Below, piece after piece: positions 43,571 through 52,861 of a DNA stretch of 64,000 bases (position 1 is its first letter; each line of letters opens with the position of its first letter). The notes below the pieces were generated by a model. The model saw nothing but the letters and a program-made list of their open reading frames with translations, did no database searches and had not been told where the DNA came from. Location: positions 92,576 through 156,575 of the forward strand of contig NZ_JBBPHP010000013.1 of the NCBI RefSeq assembly GCF_038039535.1, given 5' to 3'. A program made the translations under genes and the position numbers. The DNA comes from Catalinimonas sp038039535. GTDB lineage: Bacteria > Bacteroidota > Bacteroidia > Cytophagales > Cyclobacteriaceae.

Positions 43571-46500
43571 TTAGAAGTTAACATTCAGTCCGACAGCAAA
43601 CCTTCTCTGCACAGGATAGGCATACCCGCTTCCTACTTGTCTTGAATTTCCTTGAGAAGGATCGTAGTTGTTGTTATCATTGATCGCTTCAGGATCGTAA
43701 TAATCCCGGAGTTCTGACCACTCAAATACATTCTCACCACTGATAAAAACTCTCAGGCGGCCAATACCTACTCTATCCATTAAGGTCTGAGGAAGTGTAT
43801 AGCCTATGGTCAGATTTTTAAGTCTCAGGTAAGAGCCATTCAGCAGGTAACGGGTCTGAGGAATGGCTAACCCCTGAGCCTGGTCAATACGCTCTCCGAG
43901 ATTACGGTCTGCCAGCCAGGCTTGTAATACGGGGTAGTAAGCATCCAGATTCTGATCGGCAAGCCCTGCTTCAATGTATGATTGTGAATGCTGAGCACGT
44001 TCTACATCGCTATCGGCGGTGCCACGGTAGAAGTCATTCAGGTGTGCATAACCACCGGCATAAGGCTGCTGGTAGAATCCCCAGTACAGGTAATCCTGAG
44101 GATAGTAGTCACGCTTGGCTACGCCCTGGAAGAAAGCACGTACATCAAAACCTTTCCATGACATGTTAAGGTCCAGTCCAAAGCGGTAGCGAGGGGAGAT
44201 ATTTCCGATCACGCTCAGGTCTTTGGGATCATCTACGGTAGTTCCTTTTTCAATAGCACCATTACCATCTTGATCTATGTATTTTGGCCAGCCGGGAACG
44301 ATAGTAAGCGCTCCCCAGGGGACGATAGCCGTTTGATCCAATTGCTGTATTTCATCCTCCGATTCAAATAAGCCATCACTTTCCAGCCCCCAAATCTCTC
44401 CCAGGTCCATACCCTCATAGTATTGAGTAAGGTTGCGGTTAGGGTTATCAAAGTTGGTGATGGTGGCGCGGCTGTCTGATAATATAAACTTAGTATTGAA
44501 GCTTAATGGACTGCCTCCTACGTTGAAGTCGTTACGGTAGTTCAGCGCCAGTTCCCAACCATTGTTACGCAAGTCAGCAGCGTTTTCGGAAGGTTCCGCA
44601 GCACCCAGTACATCGGGAAGATCTCTACCCAGCGTGAGCATACCAATGGTGTTTCTTTCATAGATATCAAAATTGGCAGTAAGCCTGTCTCCAAAGAAGC
44701 CAAGATCAACACCAAAGTTAACCGTATTTACCTGTTCCCAGGTGTAGTTAGGTGATACCAGACCAGGAGAAGATATCTCCTGAGGACGATTTCCACCGAT
44801 CAGATAATCAGACTGGTAAGCGGCCATCGTAGGGATATAACCATAATAATTAGAGCTGGAAACAGCCTGGTTACCCAAAGATCCATAAGATGCCCTAAGT
44901 TTGAAAGTGCTCATGACAGTGCTCAAAGGGTCAAAAAACTGTTCCTGGTCTATTCTCCAGGCGGCAGACGCTGATGGGAAGAAACCAAATCGCTTATCTT
45001 CAGGGAAACGAGAACTTCCGTCATAACGGCCGTTGAATTCCACAATGTAGCGGTCAAGTAAGATATAGTTCAGGCGATAGAAAGCTCCACGAATGGCCCA
45101 GTCACCTATGATTTCACTCACATTGGCATCACCGGTAGCCAATGCAATGGTGGGTAGAGAAGAGGAAATCACATTATTACGTTCAGCACTGAAAAATTCT
45201 GAACGGTAGTACTCCTGATTATAGCCGACAATAGCTGTAAAGTCATGGACCCCTACTTCTTTGTTGAATGTACCATAGACATTGAAAACGTTATAGTCTT
45301 CAAAACCGGCGCTGCGATGGGCAAAGTTCTGACCTTCTTCACGAACATCATCTGGTCCAAATCCTATGTTATACTTGTTCGTCTGGTAGTTGAAGTTTGT
45401 GCTTCCGCGACGATAGGTATAGTCCGCGTTTACTTTAAATAGATCATCCCAAAAAGATAGTTGAGCAGTAAAACGAGATTGCAGACTGTTGTATCTTTCG
45501 GAAGTAGATCCTCCATCCGACATACGGGCAGCTAGTCTGCCAGTAGCATTATTACCCCAGGTTCCATCAGGGTTTACATGCCAGTCGGTGGGCCAGAGGT
45601 TATAAATTTCCCAGAAAGATGAACCTCCTGCCCCTTGCTGTAGGGTATTGGCCAGCAAGCTACTGTTGACAATGGCTGAAGGTTGCTGGCGGGTAGTGTT
45701 AGTAAGAAAAGTGTTGTTGCCTAAAGTAAACCAATCGGTAACATCATAATCTACTTTACTTCGGAAGCTATAACGGTCAAAGTAGTCATCCGCAACTTTG
45801 ATCACTCCATTCTGGCGGTTGTAGTTACCAGAGATAAAATAGCGGGCTTTTTCAGACATACCATCTACGGATACCGAGTGGTTTTGAGAAAAACTGCTTT
45901 CTGACATAAAGTAGTTACTCCAGTCACGGTTACCCATGTACTCCCATTGCTCGCTATTGGTTAAGTCTTGCCTTACCGGAGCAATAGAAGGATCCTCAGA
46001 ACGCTGTTTGGCATAAAGATAAGTTTGATCGGTATAATTGTTATAATCCCAGGGAGTATTATCAGTGGCAGTTTCTGCCAACCTGAGGTAAATGTAGGGA
46101 TCGGTGATTTTTTCAGGTACTATGGTAGGTCTGTCCCAGGAGAAATTATTGGAATAGCTTACGCTTACGCCTTCTTCATCGCCCATTTTGGTAGTGATTA
46201 AGATCACACCAAATGCAGCTCGGGCACCGTAGATTGCTGCAGCTGAGGCATCTTTAATCACCGAAATATTTTCAATATCCTGAGGAGAGATTCTGTTGAG
46301 TTCTACTGCATCAGAAGGTACTCCATCAATCAGAATCAAGGGGTTTCCGCCATTGATGGAGGTTAGTCCGCGAATGTTGATATTGGCAGCGGCACCAGGT
46401 TCTCCTGAAAGGAAATCAACGTTCAGGTTTGGGATAATACCTTGTAAACCCTGGGAAATGTTGGAGATAGGTCGGTTCTCAATCACCTCGGCATCAATCT

Positions 46501-46900
46501 GATCTACTGCACCGGAGAGGTTTACTTTTTTCTGGGTACCGTAGCCTACTACTACAACTTCATCCAGTTGTGCAGCGTCTTCAGACAGCTGTACATTCAT
46601 CTGAGATTGGTTATTGACAGGTACTTCCTTGGTTTCATAACCTACAAAGCTGAAAATGAGCACATCATCTCCTGCAGCCTGTAAGTTGAAGTTTCCCTGT
46701 ACGTCAGTTATTGTTCCCTGACCAGATCCTTTGATCAAGACATTGACCCCTGGCAGGGGGGAATCTTGCTCATCCAGCACTTTACCACTTACGGTTTGAG
46801 ACTGGCTGAAAACGAAAGCCGGAAGCATGCACAGCAAAGCAGCAAATGCTGTTGCACAGGCAAGCTTCAGAAGCTTTTGTGATAGGTCGAATTGTTTCAT
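43571..46900 (-). CDS. SusC/RagA-type TonB-dependent outer membrane transporter
   Basis: A 1109-residue TonB-linked protein. It begins with a signal peptide ending near VFSQS, a carboxypeptidase D-like domain (VSGKVLDEQDSPLPGVNVLIKG, about 37-58), the plug with EVVVVGYGTQKKVNLSGA and NINIRGLTSINGGNPLILIDG (about 167-187), and a 22-stranded barrel ending in a terminal aromatic-type strand (RRFAVGLNVNF). SusC takes up bound ligand into the periplasm using TonB energy. No ligand can be assigned by sequence; its context is choline-related. The ATG at 46900 begins the operon with susD. Confidence 0.94.
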   Translation of the reverse strand: MKQFDLSQKLLKLACATAFAALLCMLPAFVFSQSQTVSGKVLDEQDSPLPGVNVLIKGSGQGTITDVQGNFNLQAAGDDVLIFSFVGYETKEVPVNNQSQMNVQLSEDAAQLDEVVVVGYGTQKKVNLSGAVDQIDAEVIENRPISNISQGLQGIIPNLNVDFLSGEPGAAANINIRGLTSINGGNPLILIDGVPSDAVELNRISPQDIENISVIKDASAAAIYGARAAFGVILITTKMGDEEGVSVSYSNNFSWDRPTIVPEKITDPYIYLRLAETATDNTPWDYNNYTDQTYLYAKQRSEDPSIAPVRQDLTNSEQWEYMGNRDWSNYFMSESSFSQNHSVSVDGMSEKARYFISGNYNRQNGVIKVADDYFDRYSFRSKVDYDVTDWFTLGNNTFLTNTTRQQPSAIVNSSLLANTLQQGAGGSSFWEIYNLWPTDWHVNPDGTWGNNATGRLAARMSDGGSTSERYNSLQSRFTAQLSFWDDLFKVNADYTYRRGSTNFNYQTNKYNIGFGPDDVREEGQNFAHRSAGFEDYNVFNVYGTFNKEVGVHDFTAIVGYNQEYYRSEFFSAERNNVISSSLPTIALATGDANVSEIIGDWAIRGAFYRLNYILLDRYIVEFNGRYDGSSRFPEDKRFGFFPSASAAWRIDQEQFFDPLSTVMSTFKLRASYGSLGNQAVSSSNYYGYIPTMAAYQSDYLIGGNRPQEISSPGLVSPNYTWEQVNTVNFGVDLGFFGDRLTANFDIYERNTIGMLTLGRDLPDVLGAAEPSENAADLRNNGWELALNYRNDFNVGGSPLSFNTKFILSDSRATITNFDNPNRNLTQYYEGMDLGEIWGLESDGLFESEDEIQQLDQTAIVPWGALTIVPGWPKYIDQDGNGAIEKGTTVDDPKDLSVIGNISPRYRFGLDLNMSWKGFDVRAFFQGVAKRDYYPQDYLYWGFYQQPYAGGYAHLNDFYRGTADSDVERAQHSQSYIEAGLADQNLDAYYPVLQAWLADRNLGERIDQAQGLAIPQTRYLLNGSYLRLKNLTIGYTLPQTLMDRVGIGRLRVFISGENVFEWSELRDYYDPEAINDNNNYDPSQGNSRQVGSGYAYPVQRRFAVGLNVNF

Positions 46901-46931
46901 TACGATTTTTTTTGGTGAATTGAAATCATTT

Positions 46932-46939
46932 CAAATGTA
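46932..46939 (-). promoter_or_regulatory. Candidate -7 box of the SusC/SusD promoter
   Basis: Minus-strand TACATTTG (46939-46932) fits TAnnTTTG and would give a leader of about 25-30 bases. No clear -33 box. The region 46940-47179 is shared with the divergent regulator gene, whose own -7-like TACCTTTG is at 47163-47170, immediately before its ATG. Confidence 0.3.
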
Positions 46940-47179
46940 GGAGAGATTTACCGCAGTGTATATAAGGGATATTCAGAATGCCTGTAGATATCGTTAAGCC
47001 AAGGCTACAAATCTTCACGAATCAGAAACAAATCTTCACGAATCACATGTAACTAGTTGTTTTACAGTAATTTAAGTAGTATTTTATTTTTCGGTTAAAT
47101 CATAGTTTCGCTGCTTAACTTTTGCATAACACGGTCTACATGTATTAATCCGGAATTATAAGTACCTTTGTGCTTGCAT

Positions 47180-50100
47180 ATGATCAGAATATCGTCAGCC
47201 TTATTTGTTTTATTTTTCACAAGCTGCCTCCTAACCACTACACTCTTTGCCCAGAAATTATCATTTGAAGCGTTTACCGCTGAAGATGGGCTTTCCAAAA
47301 ACTATATAGGCAGCATTGCGCAGGATCGCTATGGTTTTATGTGGATGGGCAGCAGCCAGGGACTCAACCGTTACGACGGTTACCGCTTTCACACCTATTA
47401 CCATCAGCCCTCCGATAGCAATAGTCTTTCTCATAGTGAGATCAATACAGTTTTTACTGATAGTAATGGGGAGCTATGGATAGGTACAGCACTCGGTCTC
47501 AATCGTTATGATGCCAGACTTGATGCTTTTGAGCGATTTGAAGCGCTGGCTGATCGGCAGATATTTACGATTTATGAAGACATACATGGTGTACTATGGG
47601 TGGGTACGGACCGCGGAGTCTTCGTTTACCGGAAGCAATCATTTCAATTTTTAGCATCTACTGAGGATTATCATATCAGGGAGATACTGGCGCTGAAAGA
47701 CGGAAAATTTCTTCTTGCTACTGATACGGGTCTGTTTACTTCCTCAGAGGATGCGGCTGACATTCACAAGGTGCCTGCAATGGAAGGGGTAGAGTATATC
47801 TCTGACTTACTGTTTTTTCAGGATAAACTCTGGGTTGCTACCCGTGAGGAAGGCATCTACACCCTTGATGCTGAAAATCTGTCACTCTACTCACATTTCG
47901 CTCATGTGCCCGAGAATCCGCAAAGTCTGAATGCCAATGATGTACTGTGTATGCTCAGTACTTCTGATGGACATCTTTGGGTAGGCACTGATCTGGGAGG
48001 TTTGCATCTGCTGGATTCTGCGGCTACGGGCTTTATCCACTATACCAGTGATAGCAGAGCCGAAAACAGCCTGAGCAGTAACAATATACTTGCCCTGTTT
48101 GAAGACAAAGATCAGAACCTGTGGATAGGGACCAACTATGGAGGGCTAAATTTTTCGGCCAAAGATGAGTTTTTCCATTATTACAAAAGTAATCCCTATC
48201 ACTATCGCAGCAGCTCAGTACATGCCATACTTCAGGATAGCCAGGAGCAACTTTGGGTAGGTAGTGGTGGTAATGGGCTGACGGTGATGTCACAGGATGG
48301 TAAACTTATCGCTACCTACAGCAGAGAGGCCGAAGACAGAAAGTATCGTTTGGAAGGTAATACCATACAGACTCTTGCAGAAGATCATCAGGGGCGAATC
48401 TGGGTAGGGACGTACGAACACGGGATTAATGTTATTGAGGCGGGTAAAGGTGTAATCAAAACTTTCAGAGCAGGAGCAAAGGGGCTACAACATGATGATG
48501 TAAGAAAGATTCTGATAGACAAGAATAAACGTATTTGGGTGGCTACCAAGGGAGGAGGACTGCATCTTTACAGCCCTGCTCAGGATGAAATCCTGCCAGT
48601 CAACTTGCATGGAAAAGATAGGAAGCGCACCAATATGCTGATTTGGTTATACGAAGGGCAGGATGGAAAGCTGTGGATTGGTAATTACGAAGGAAACACT
48701 TATTACTTGACTCCTGGGAAAAATAGACAAGAGTATCAGCTTCAGGCAGCCCCCTGGACAGCTTTACCCTCTTTCGTTACTGCATTGCAGGAAGATCATC
48801 ATGGAAATTTCTGGATTGGTACCTGGGAAGATGGGATTTATTACTGGAATACTCAAAAAAGTCAGCTCAAACATTATGAGCAGCAAAAAGGCTTAAAAGA
48901 CAATAAAATACGCGCTATTTTAGTTAGAGGTGCAGATCATCTTTGGGTAAGTACAAGCAGTGGGTTAGCACGATACCAAACTGAGAGCGATACGTTCAAA
49001 TGGTTTGACAGTGGTTCATCCCTTCGCTATACGGACTTTCTGTTTGGCGCCTCTTTTCAGTCTGCAGATGGCACTTTTTTCTTTGGCAGTGGGCAGGGTC
49101 TTTATGCATTCCAGGCTGAGCATAATTTTGAAAAAGCCCACACACACTCCATCTACCTGAATGGTTTGAAAGTAATGGGAAAAAAGGTTGAAGCAGGTAC
49201 TAATTTGCTTCCGCAGCATATCGCATTAGCTGATTCTATAAACCTTTCCCACGCACATTCTGTGTTTACTATTGATTTTGTTGCCTCACAGTACCCAAGA
49301 GCCGGGCAGCAGCAGTACGCAGTAAAACTGGAAGGTTTTGAGGATGATTGGCGTAACATAGGCAGCGAAACTTCAGCCACATACACCAATATCAAACCGG
49401 GAGAGTATCTCTTTCGGGTAAAAGTACTGGAAGAAAATATCTCACCCGATAAGCAGGAAGCTTCAGTAAAAATCATCGTTCACCCTCCTTTCTGGCAGAC
49501 GCCTTTCGCCTTTTTTCTTTACTGTCTGGCGCTGCTCATTATTGTTTATCTGGCCAGAAGGTTCACCATTGCCCGTATTCAGCTTAAGAATGATCTGATT
49601 CAGGAGAGAAAGGAACGGGAAAAAGAGGAGGAAATCCACCAGATGAAGCTCAACTTTTTTACCGGGCTTTCCCATGAGTTTCGTACTCCTTTGATGCTGA
49701 TTCTCAATCCTCTAGAAAAACTGCTAAAAGGGAAGAAAGAAGAAGTATTGCAACTGGATAAAAAAGAAGCGGTGATGATGGAAAGGAACGCGCAGCGCCT
49801 GCTCAGACTGATCAATCAACTGCTCACTTTCCGCAAACTGGAAACTTCACATGATGAACTCCACCTGGCGGCACATGAGGTAGAACCTTTTATTAAGCAT
49901 GTATTTCAATATTTTGAAGATCTGGCGGACAGAGAGCGTATTGATTTTCATTATGAAATTAGAGATGAGCTTCCTCAGATCTATTTTGACCTTGAAAAGA
50001 TGGAAACCGTGCTCTATAACCTGCTTTCTAATGCTTTCAAATTTACCCCTCCCCATGGTAGTATTCGTGTTTCTGTTGATACGGACCAGACTGCTCCCGG

Positions 50101-51235
50101 CGAAGAAGGGTATCTGTTAATCAAAGTGGAAGATAATGGCATCGGTATTCCCCAACACCTCCAGCAGTACGTATTTGACCGTTATTATCAGGTAGATGAG
50201 CACCATATGAATGGAAATAGTGGTACCGGAATTGGTTTGGCCCTGGTGAAAAAAATCGTAGAAATGCATAAGGGAGCAGTGAGCGTACAAAGTAAGCAGG
50301 GAAAGGGTAGCTGCTTTTCGGTAAGCTTGCCAATCTCCCAAGAGGTTGAAGCTTTCACCGATATCCAGCCTGAAGTATTTGGAGAAGAAAATATGCCATT
50401 GCTGCCTGTTGCAACTGTTTTCCACAATGAAAATGATGCAGCTACATCAGAAGAAGATAGAAGGCACGCCTCTATTTTGTTGGTTGATGACAATGATGAA
50501 GTGAGGTCATATCTGAAGTCAATTTTCTCTCACAGTTTTCACATACTGGAAGCCCGTAACGGAAAAGAAGCATTGCATTTGCTTTCAGACCATAAGCTCG
50601 CCCTGATTATTTCTGATGTGATGATGCCCGAAATGGATGGGATTTCTTTCTGTAAAAAAGTAAAATCCAATCTGGATACACATCATATTCCGCTGATACT
50701 GCTTACTGCCCGCAGTGGTGAAGAGAGTATGCTGCAGGCACTCCGCGCTGGCGCAGATGATTACCTGGAGAAACCGATTCAACTGGAAGCACTTCAGTTG
50801 AAAGTAAAAAATACACTTGCTTACCGGGAAGAGCTTCGGAAAGAGTTGAGTAGAGACCTGATTCCTGATCCGCAGATTGAAGCTCATCAGACGGCTGATC
50901 AGGAGTTTTTGGAGGCTGCAATGAAGGTGGTAGAGCAGAATATTGAAAATACAGAGTTTAGTGTGGAAGAATTTGCCGCTACTATGGGAGTGAGCAAAAC
51001 ACATCTCTACAAAAAACTAAAAGGCCTTACCGGTTTATCAGCCAATGAGTTTACCCGTAGTGTCCGTCTGAAAAAAGCTGCCTCATTACTGGAACAGGAA
51101 CGTTGGAGTGTATCAGAAGTGGCCTATATGGTCGGCTTCAATAATCCCAATTACTTCTCTAAGTGTTTTATCCGTGAGTATGGCATATCTCCCTCCAAGT
51201 TTGAAGCCCACCAGCAGAAATTGGAAGATGAATAA
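47180..51235 (+). CDS. Hybrid two-component regulator (HTCS) with AraC output
   Basis: A 1351-residue hybrid sensor. A signal peptide (MIRISSALFVLFFTSCLLTTTLFAQ) is followed by about 14 propeller repeats of the SQGLNRYDGYRF and GDLWVGTDLGGLHLL kind, a Y_Y_Y domain (about 680-760), a transmembrane helix near 775-795, a histidine kinase (His in SHEFRTP, H832), an ATPase with NLLSNAFKFTP, a receiver with phospho-acceptor D1146 (ISDVMMPEMDG) and a C-terminal AraC HTH (about 1250-1351). HTCS proteins sense a ligand of the neighbouring SusC/SusD operon; here divergence suggests that. ATG 47180 is chosen over a TTG at 47168 because it begins the signal. Confidence 0.94.
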   Translation: MIRISSALFVLFFTSCLLTTTLFAQKLSFEAFTAEDGLSKNYIGSIAQDRYGFMWMGSSQGLNRYDGYRFHTYYHQPSDSNSLSHSEINTVFTDSNGELWIGTALGLNRYDARLDAFERFEALADRQIFTIYEDIHGVLWVGTDRGVFVYRKQSFQFLASTEDYHIREILALKDGKFLLATDTGLFTSSEDAADIHKVPAMEGVEYISDLLFFQDKLWVATREEGIYTLDAENLSLYSHFAHVPENPQSLNANDVLCMLSTSDGHLWVGTDLGGLHLLDSAATGFIHYTSDSRAENSLSSNNILALFEDKDQNLWIGTNYGGLNFSAKDEFFHYYKSNPYHYRSSSVHAILQDSQEQLWVGSGGNGLTVMSQDGKLIATYSREAEDRKYRLEGNTIQTLAEDHQGRIWVGTYEHGINVIEAGKGVIKTFRAGAKGLQHDDVRKILIDKNKRIWVATKGGGLHLYSPAQDEILPVNLHGKDRKRTNMLIWLYEGQDGKLWIGNYEGNTYYLTPGKNRQEYQLQAAPWTALPSFVTALQEDHHGNFWIGTWEDGIYYWNTQKSQLKHYEQQKGLKDNKIRAILVRGADHLWVSTSSGLARYQTESDTFKWFDSGSSLRYTDFLFGASFQSADGTFFFGSGQGLYAFQAEHNFEKAHTHSIYLNGLKVMGKKVEAGTNLLPQHIALADSINLSHAHSVFTIDFVASQYPRAGQQQYAVKLEGFEDDWRNIGSETSATYTNIKPGEYLFRVKVLEENISPDKQEASVKIIVHPPFWQTPFAFFLYCLALLIIVYLARRFTIARIQLKNDLIQERKEREKEEEIHQMKLNFFTGLSHEFRTPLMLILNPLEKLLKGKKEEVLQLDKKEAVMMERNAQRLLRLINQLLTFRKLETSHDELHLAAHEVEPFIKHVFQYFEDLADRERIDFHYEIRDELPQIYFDLEKMETVLYNLLSNAFKFTPPHGSIRVSVDTDQTAPGEEGYLLIKVEDNGIGIPQHLQQYVFDRYYQVDEHHMNGNSGTGIGLALVKKIVEMHKGAVSVQSKQGKGSCFSVSLPISQEVEAFTDIQPEVFGEENMPLLPVATVFHNENDAATSEEDRRHASILLVDDNDEVRSYLKSIFSHSFHILEARNGKEALHLLSDHKLALIISDVMMPEMDGISFCKKVKSNLDTHHIPLILLTARSGEESMLQALRAGADDYLEKPIQLEALQLKVKNTLAYREELRKELSRDLIPDPQIEAHQTADQEFLEAAMKVVEQNIENTEFSVEEFAATMGVSKTHLYKKLKGLTGLSANEFTRSVRLKKAASLLEQERWSVSEVAYMVGFNNPNYFSKCFIREYGISPSKFEAHQQKLEDE

Positions 51236-51365
51236 AGTATAAATTTAGCTTTGAAGAATGTGAAAAATCTTAGCTAAAATGATTTATACCATTATTTTGA
51301 AGATTCATTTCCTTAGCACTTTAATTAAACTCATAATATGCCGGGGATTGAAACGGACAAATTTT

Positions 51366-51494
51366 ATGATCAGACAAAAGGACAGAGGGAAAAATTCAGA
51401 GAAGAAAACACTACGTAAAGCATTTATTTTAGAGGTCTTTTTTTACCTGATGATTGTCTTATTTTTTGTGCTTTCCTTCTATTTTCTTTTGTGA
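51366..51494 (+). CDS. Small single-pass membrane protein (possible)
   Basis: A 42-residue frame from ATG 51366: a basic N-terminus (MIRQKDRGKNSEKKTLRKAF) and one hydrophobic helix (LEVFFYLMIVLFFVLSFYF). An in-frame upstream ATG at 51279 would add a non-conserved segment. It lies between the regulator and the phosphodiesterase. There is no homology to support it, so it is a plausible but unproven gene. Confidence 0.35.
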   Translation: MIRQKDRGKNSEKKTLRKAFILEVFFYLMIVLFFVLSFYFLL

Positions 51495-51558
51495 GTCAAA
51501 AGAGCGTTCAATCACATCTGTTTAATTATTTATTAACTTATTTAGCTTAGTTAGATCA

Positions 51559-52803
51559 ATGCGTATCAAATTCGTACTACTGATTTCATATGTTTTTTTT
51601 GCTTGTAGCCTTTATGCACAAACTCCTGAAAAGAAAGCACTATTTATCATCGTTGATGGTATTTCTGCTGATGTCATAGAAAAAATCAACACGCCTAAGC
51701 TGGACGAAATTGCAAAAGCTGGTGGTTACACTCATGCCTATGTGGGCGGTGAAAAAGGTGCTTATTCAGAAACACCAACCATTTCCGCCGTAGGCTATAA
51801 CAGCTTGCTCACTGGTACCTGGGTGAACAAACACAATGTGTGGGGTAATAGCATTAAAAATCCTAATTATCAGTACTGGACCTTATTTCGCTTTCTGGAA
51901 GAACAGTACCCTGAAAAAGAAACCGCTATTTTCTCTACCTGGCTGGATAACCGGACCAAATTGGTAGGAGAAGGATTGGAGGCAACAGGAAGTGTACAAT
52001 TGGACTATGCCTTTGATGGTTTTGAGCATGATACCGTACAGTTCCCTCACGGCAATGACAGAAAATACATTCACCTGATTGATGAGCATGTCACAGATGA
52101 GGCAGCCAGCTATGTCAAAGTAGAGGGGCCTGATTTATCCTGGGTATATCTGGAGTACACGGATGACATGGGTCATCAGTTTGGTGACAGTCAGCAGATG
52201 TATGACGCGGTGGAAGTAGCCGACGACCAGATCGGAAGAATCTGGGATGCTATTCAGTATCGTGAGGAGAACTATGATGAAGACTGGCTGATCGTGATCA
52301 CTACCGATCATGGACGGGATGAGGAGACTGGCAAACATCACGGTGGACAATCAGACAGGGAGCGTTCTACCTGGATTACGACCAATGCCAAAGATCTCAA
52401 TACGTATTTTGAAAATGAAGTTCCGGGAGTGGTTTCTATTTTCCCAACCATTGCCCGTCATATGAACCTGGATATTCCCAGAGAGCAGGAGATGGAAATT
52501 GATGGCGTACCTCTGATTGGAGAAGTTTCACTGGCTAATCCGAGCGCTAAGCTGATGAATAACCAAATTGAACTAGAATGGGACGCTATGGAGAAAAAGG
52601 GAAATGTAAAAGTCTGGCTCAGTACCACCAACCACTTCAAAGAAGGAGGAGAAGATGAATATACTTTGATAGGAGAGGTGCCGCTAAAAAAAGAAAAATA
52701 CAACTTTGAGGTAAGCGATAAGCCTTCTTCTTTCTATAAAATCGTGCTGGAAGGACCGCATAATTTTGTCAATAAGTGGATAGTGCTAGAAGAAGAACCC
52801 TAA
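51559..52803 (+). CDS. Secreted alkaline-phosphatase-superfamily phosphodiesterase (ENPP-like)
   Basis: A 414-residue exported enzyme (signal MRIKFVLLISYVFFACSLYAQ) of the alkaline phosphatase superfamily. Metal ligands are seen in FIIVDGIS (D33), YTDDMGHQFG and TTDHGRDEETGKHHGG. The nucleophile region ETPTISAVGYNSLLTG aligns with the PTxTxPN motif of ENPP phosphodiesterases, and Ser76 takes the nucleophile position. The C-terminal about 85 residues look like a fibronectin-type beta domain. Some ENPP enzymes release choline phosphate from choline phospholipids, which makes this a candidate supplier of choline to the neighbouring pathway; that is inference. Confidence 0.83.
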   Translation: MRIKFVLLISYVFFACSLYAQTPEKKALFIIVDGISADVIEKINTPKLDEIAKAGGYTHAYVGGEKGAYSETPTISAVGYNSLLTGTWVNKHNVWGNSIKNPNYQYWTLFRFLEEQYPEKETAIFSTWLDNRTKLVGEGLEATGSVQLDYAFDGFEHDTVQFPHGNDRKYIHLIDEHVTDEAASYVKVEGPDLSWVYLEYTDDMGHQFGDSQQMYDAVEVADDQIGRIWDAIQYREENYDEDWLIVITTDHGRDEETGKHHGGQSDRERSTWITTNAKDLNTYFENEVPGVVSIFPTIARHMNLDIPREQEMEIDGVPLIGEVSLANPSAKLMNNQIELEWDAMEKKGNVKVWLSTTNHFKEGGEDEYTLIGEVPLKKEKYNFEVSDKPSSFYKIVLEGPHNFVNKWIVLEEEP

Positions 52804-52811
52804 AAAAGTAA

Positions 52812-52848
52812 TAAGAGTAGAACGGCTATTCAAACTGTTCTACTCTTA
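52812..52848. terminator. Bidirectional terminator between convergent genes
   Basis: TAAGAGTAGAAC (52812-52823) pairs with GTTCTACTCTTA (52837-52848), extended by G-U and G-C pairs to a 14-bp stem. On the minus strand it is followed by TTACTTTTTT, giving the better U-run for the GH3 gene; on the plus strand the tail is weaker. Confidence 0.7.
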
Positions 52849-52861
52849 CAATCGTATAGCC

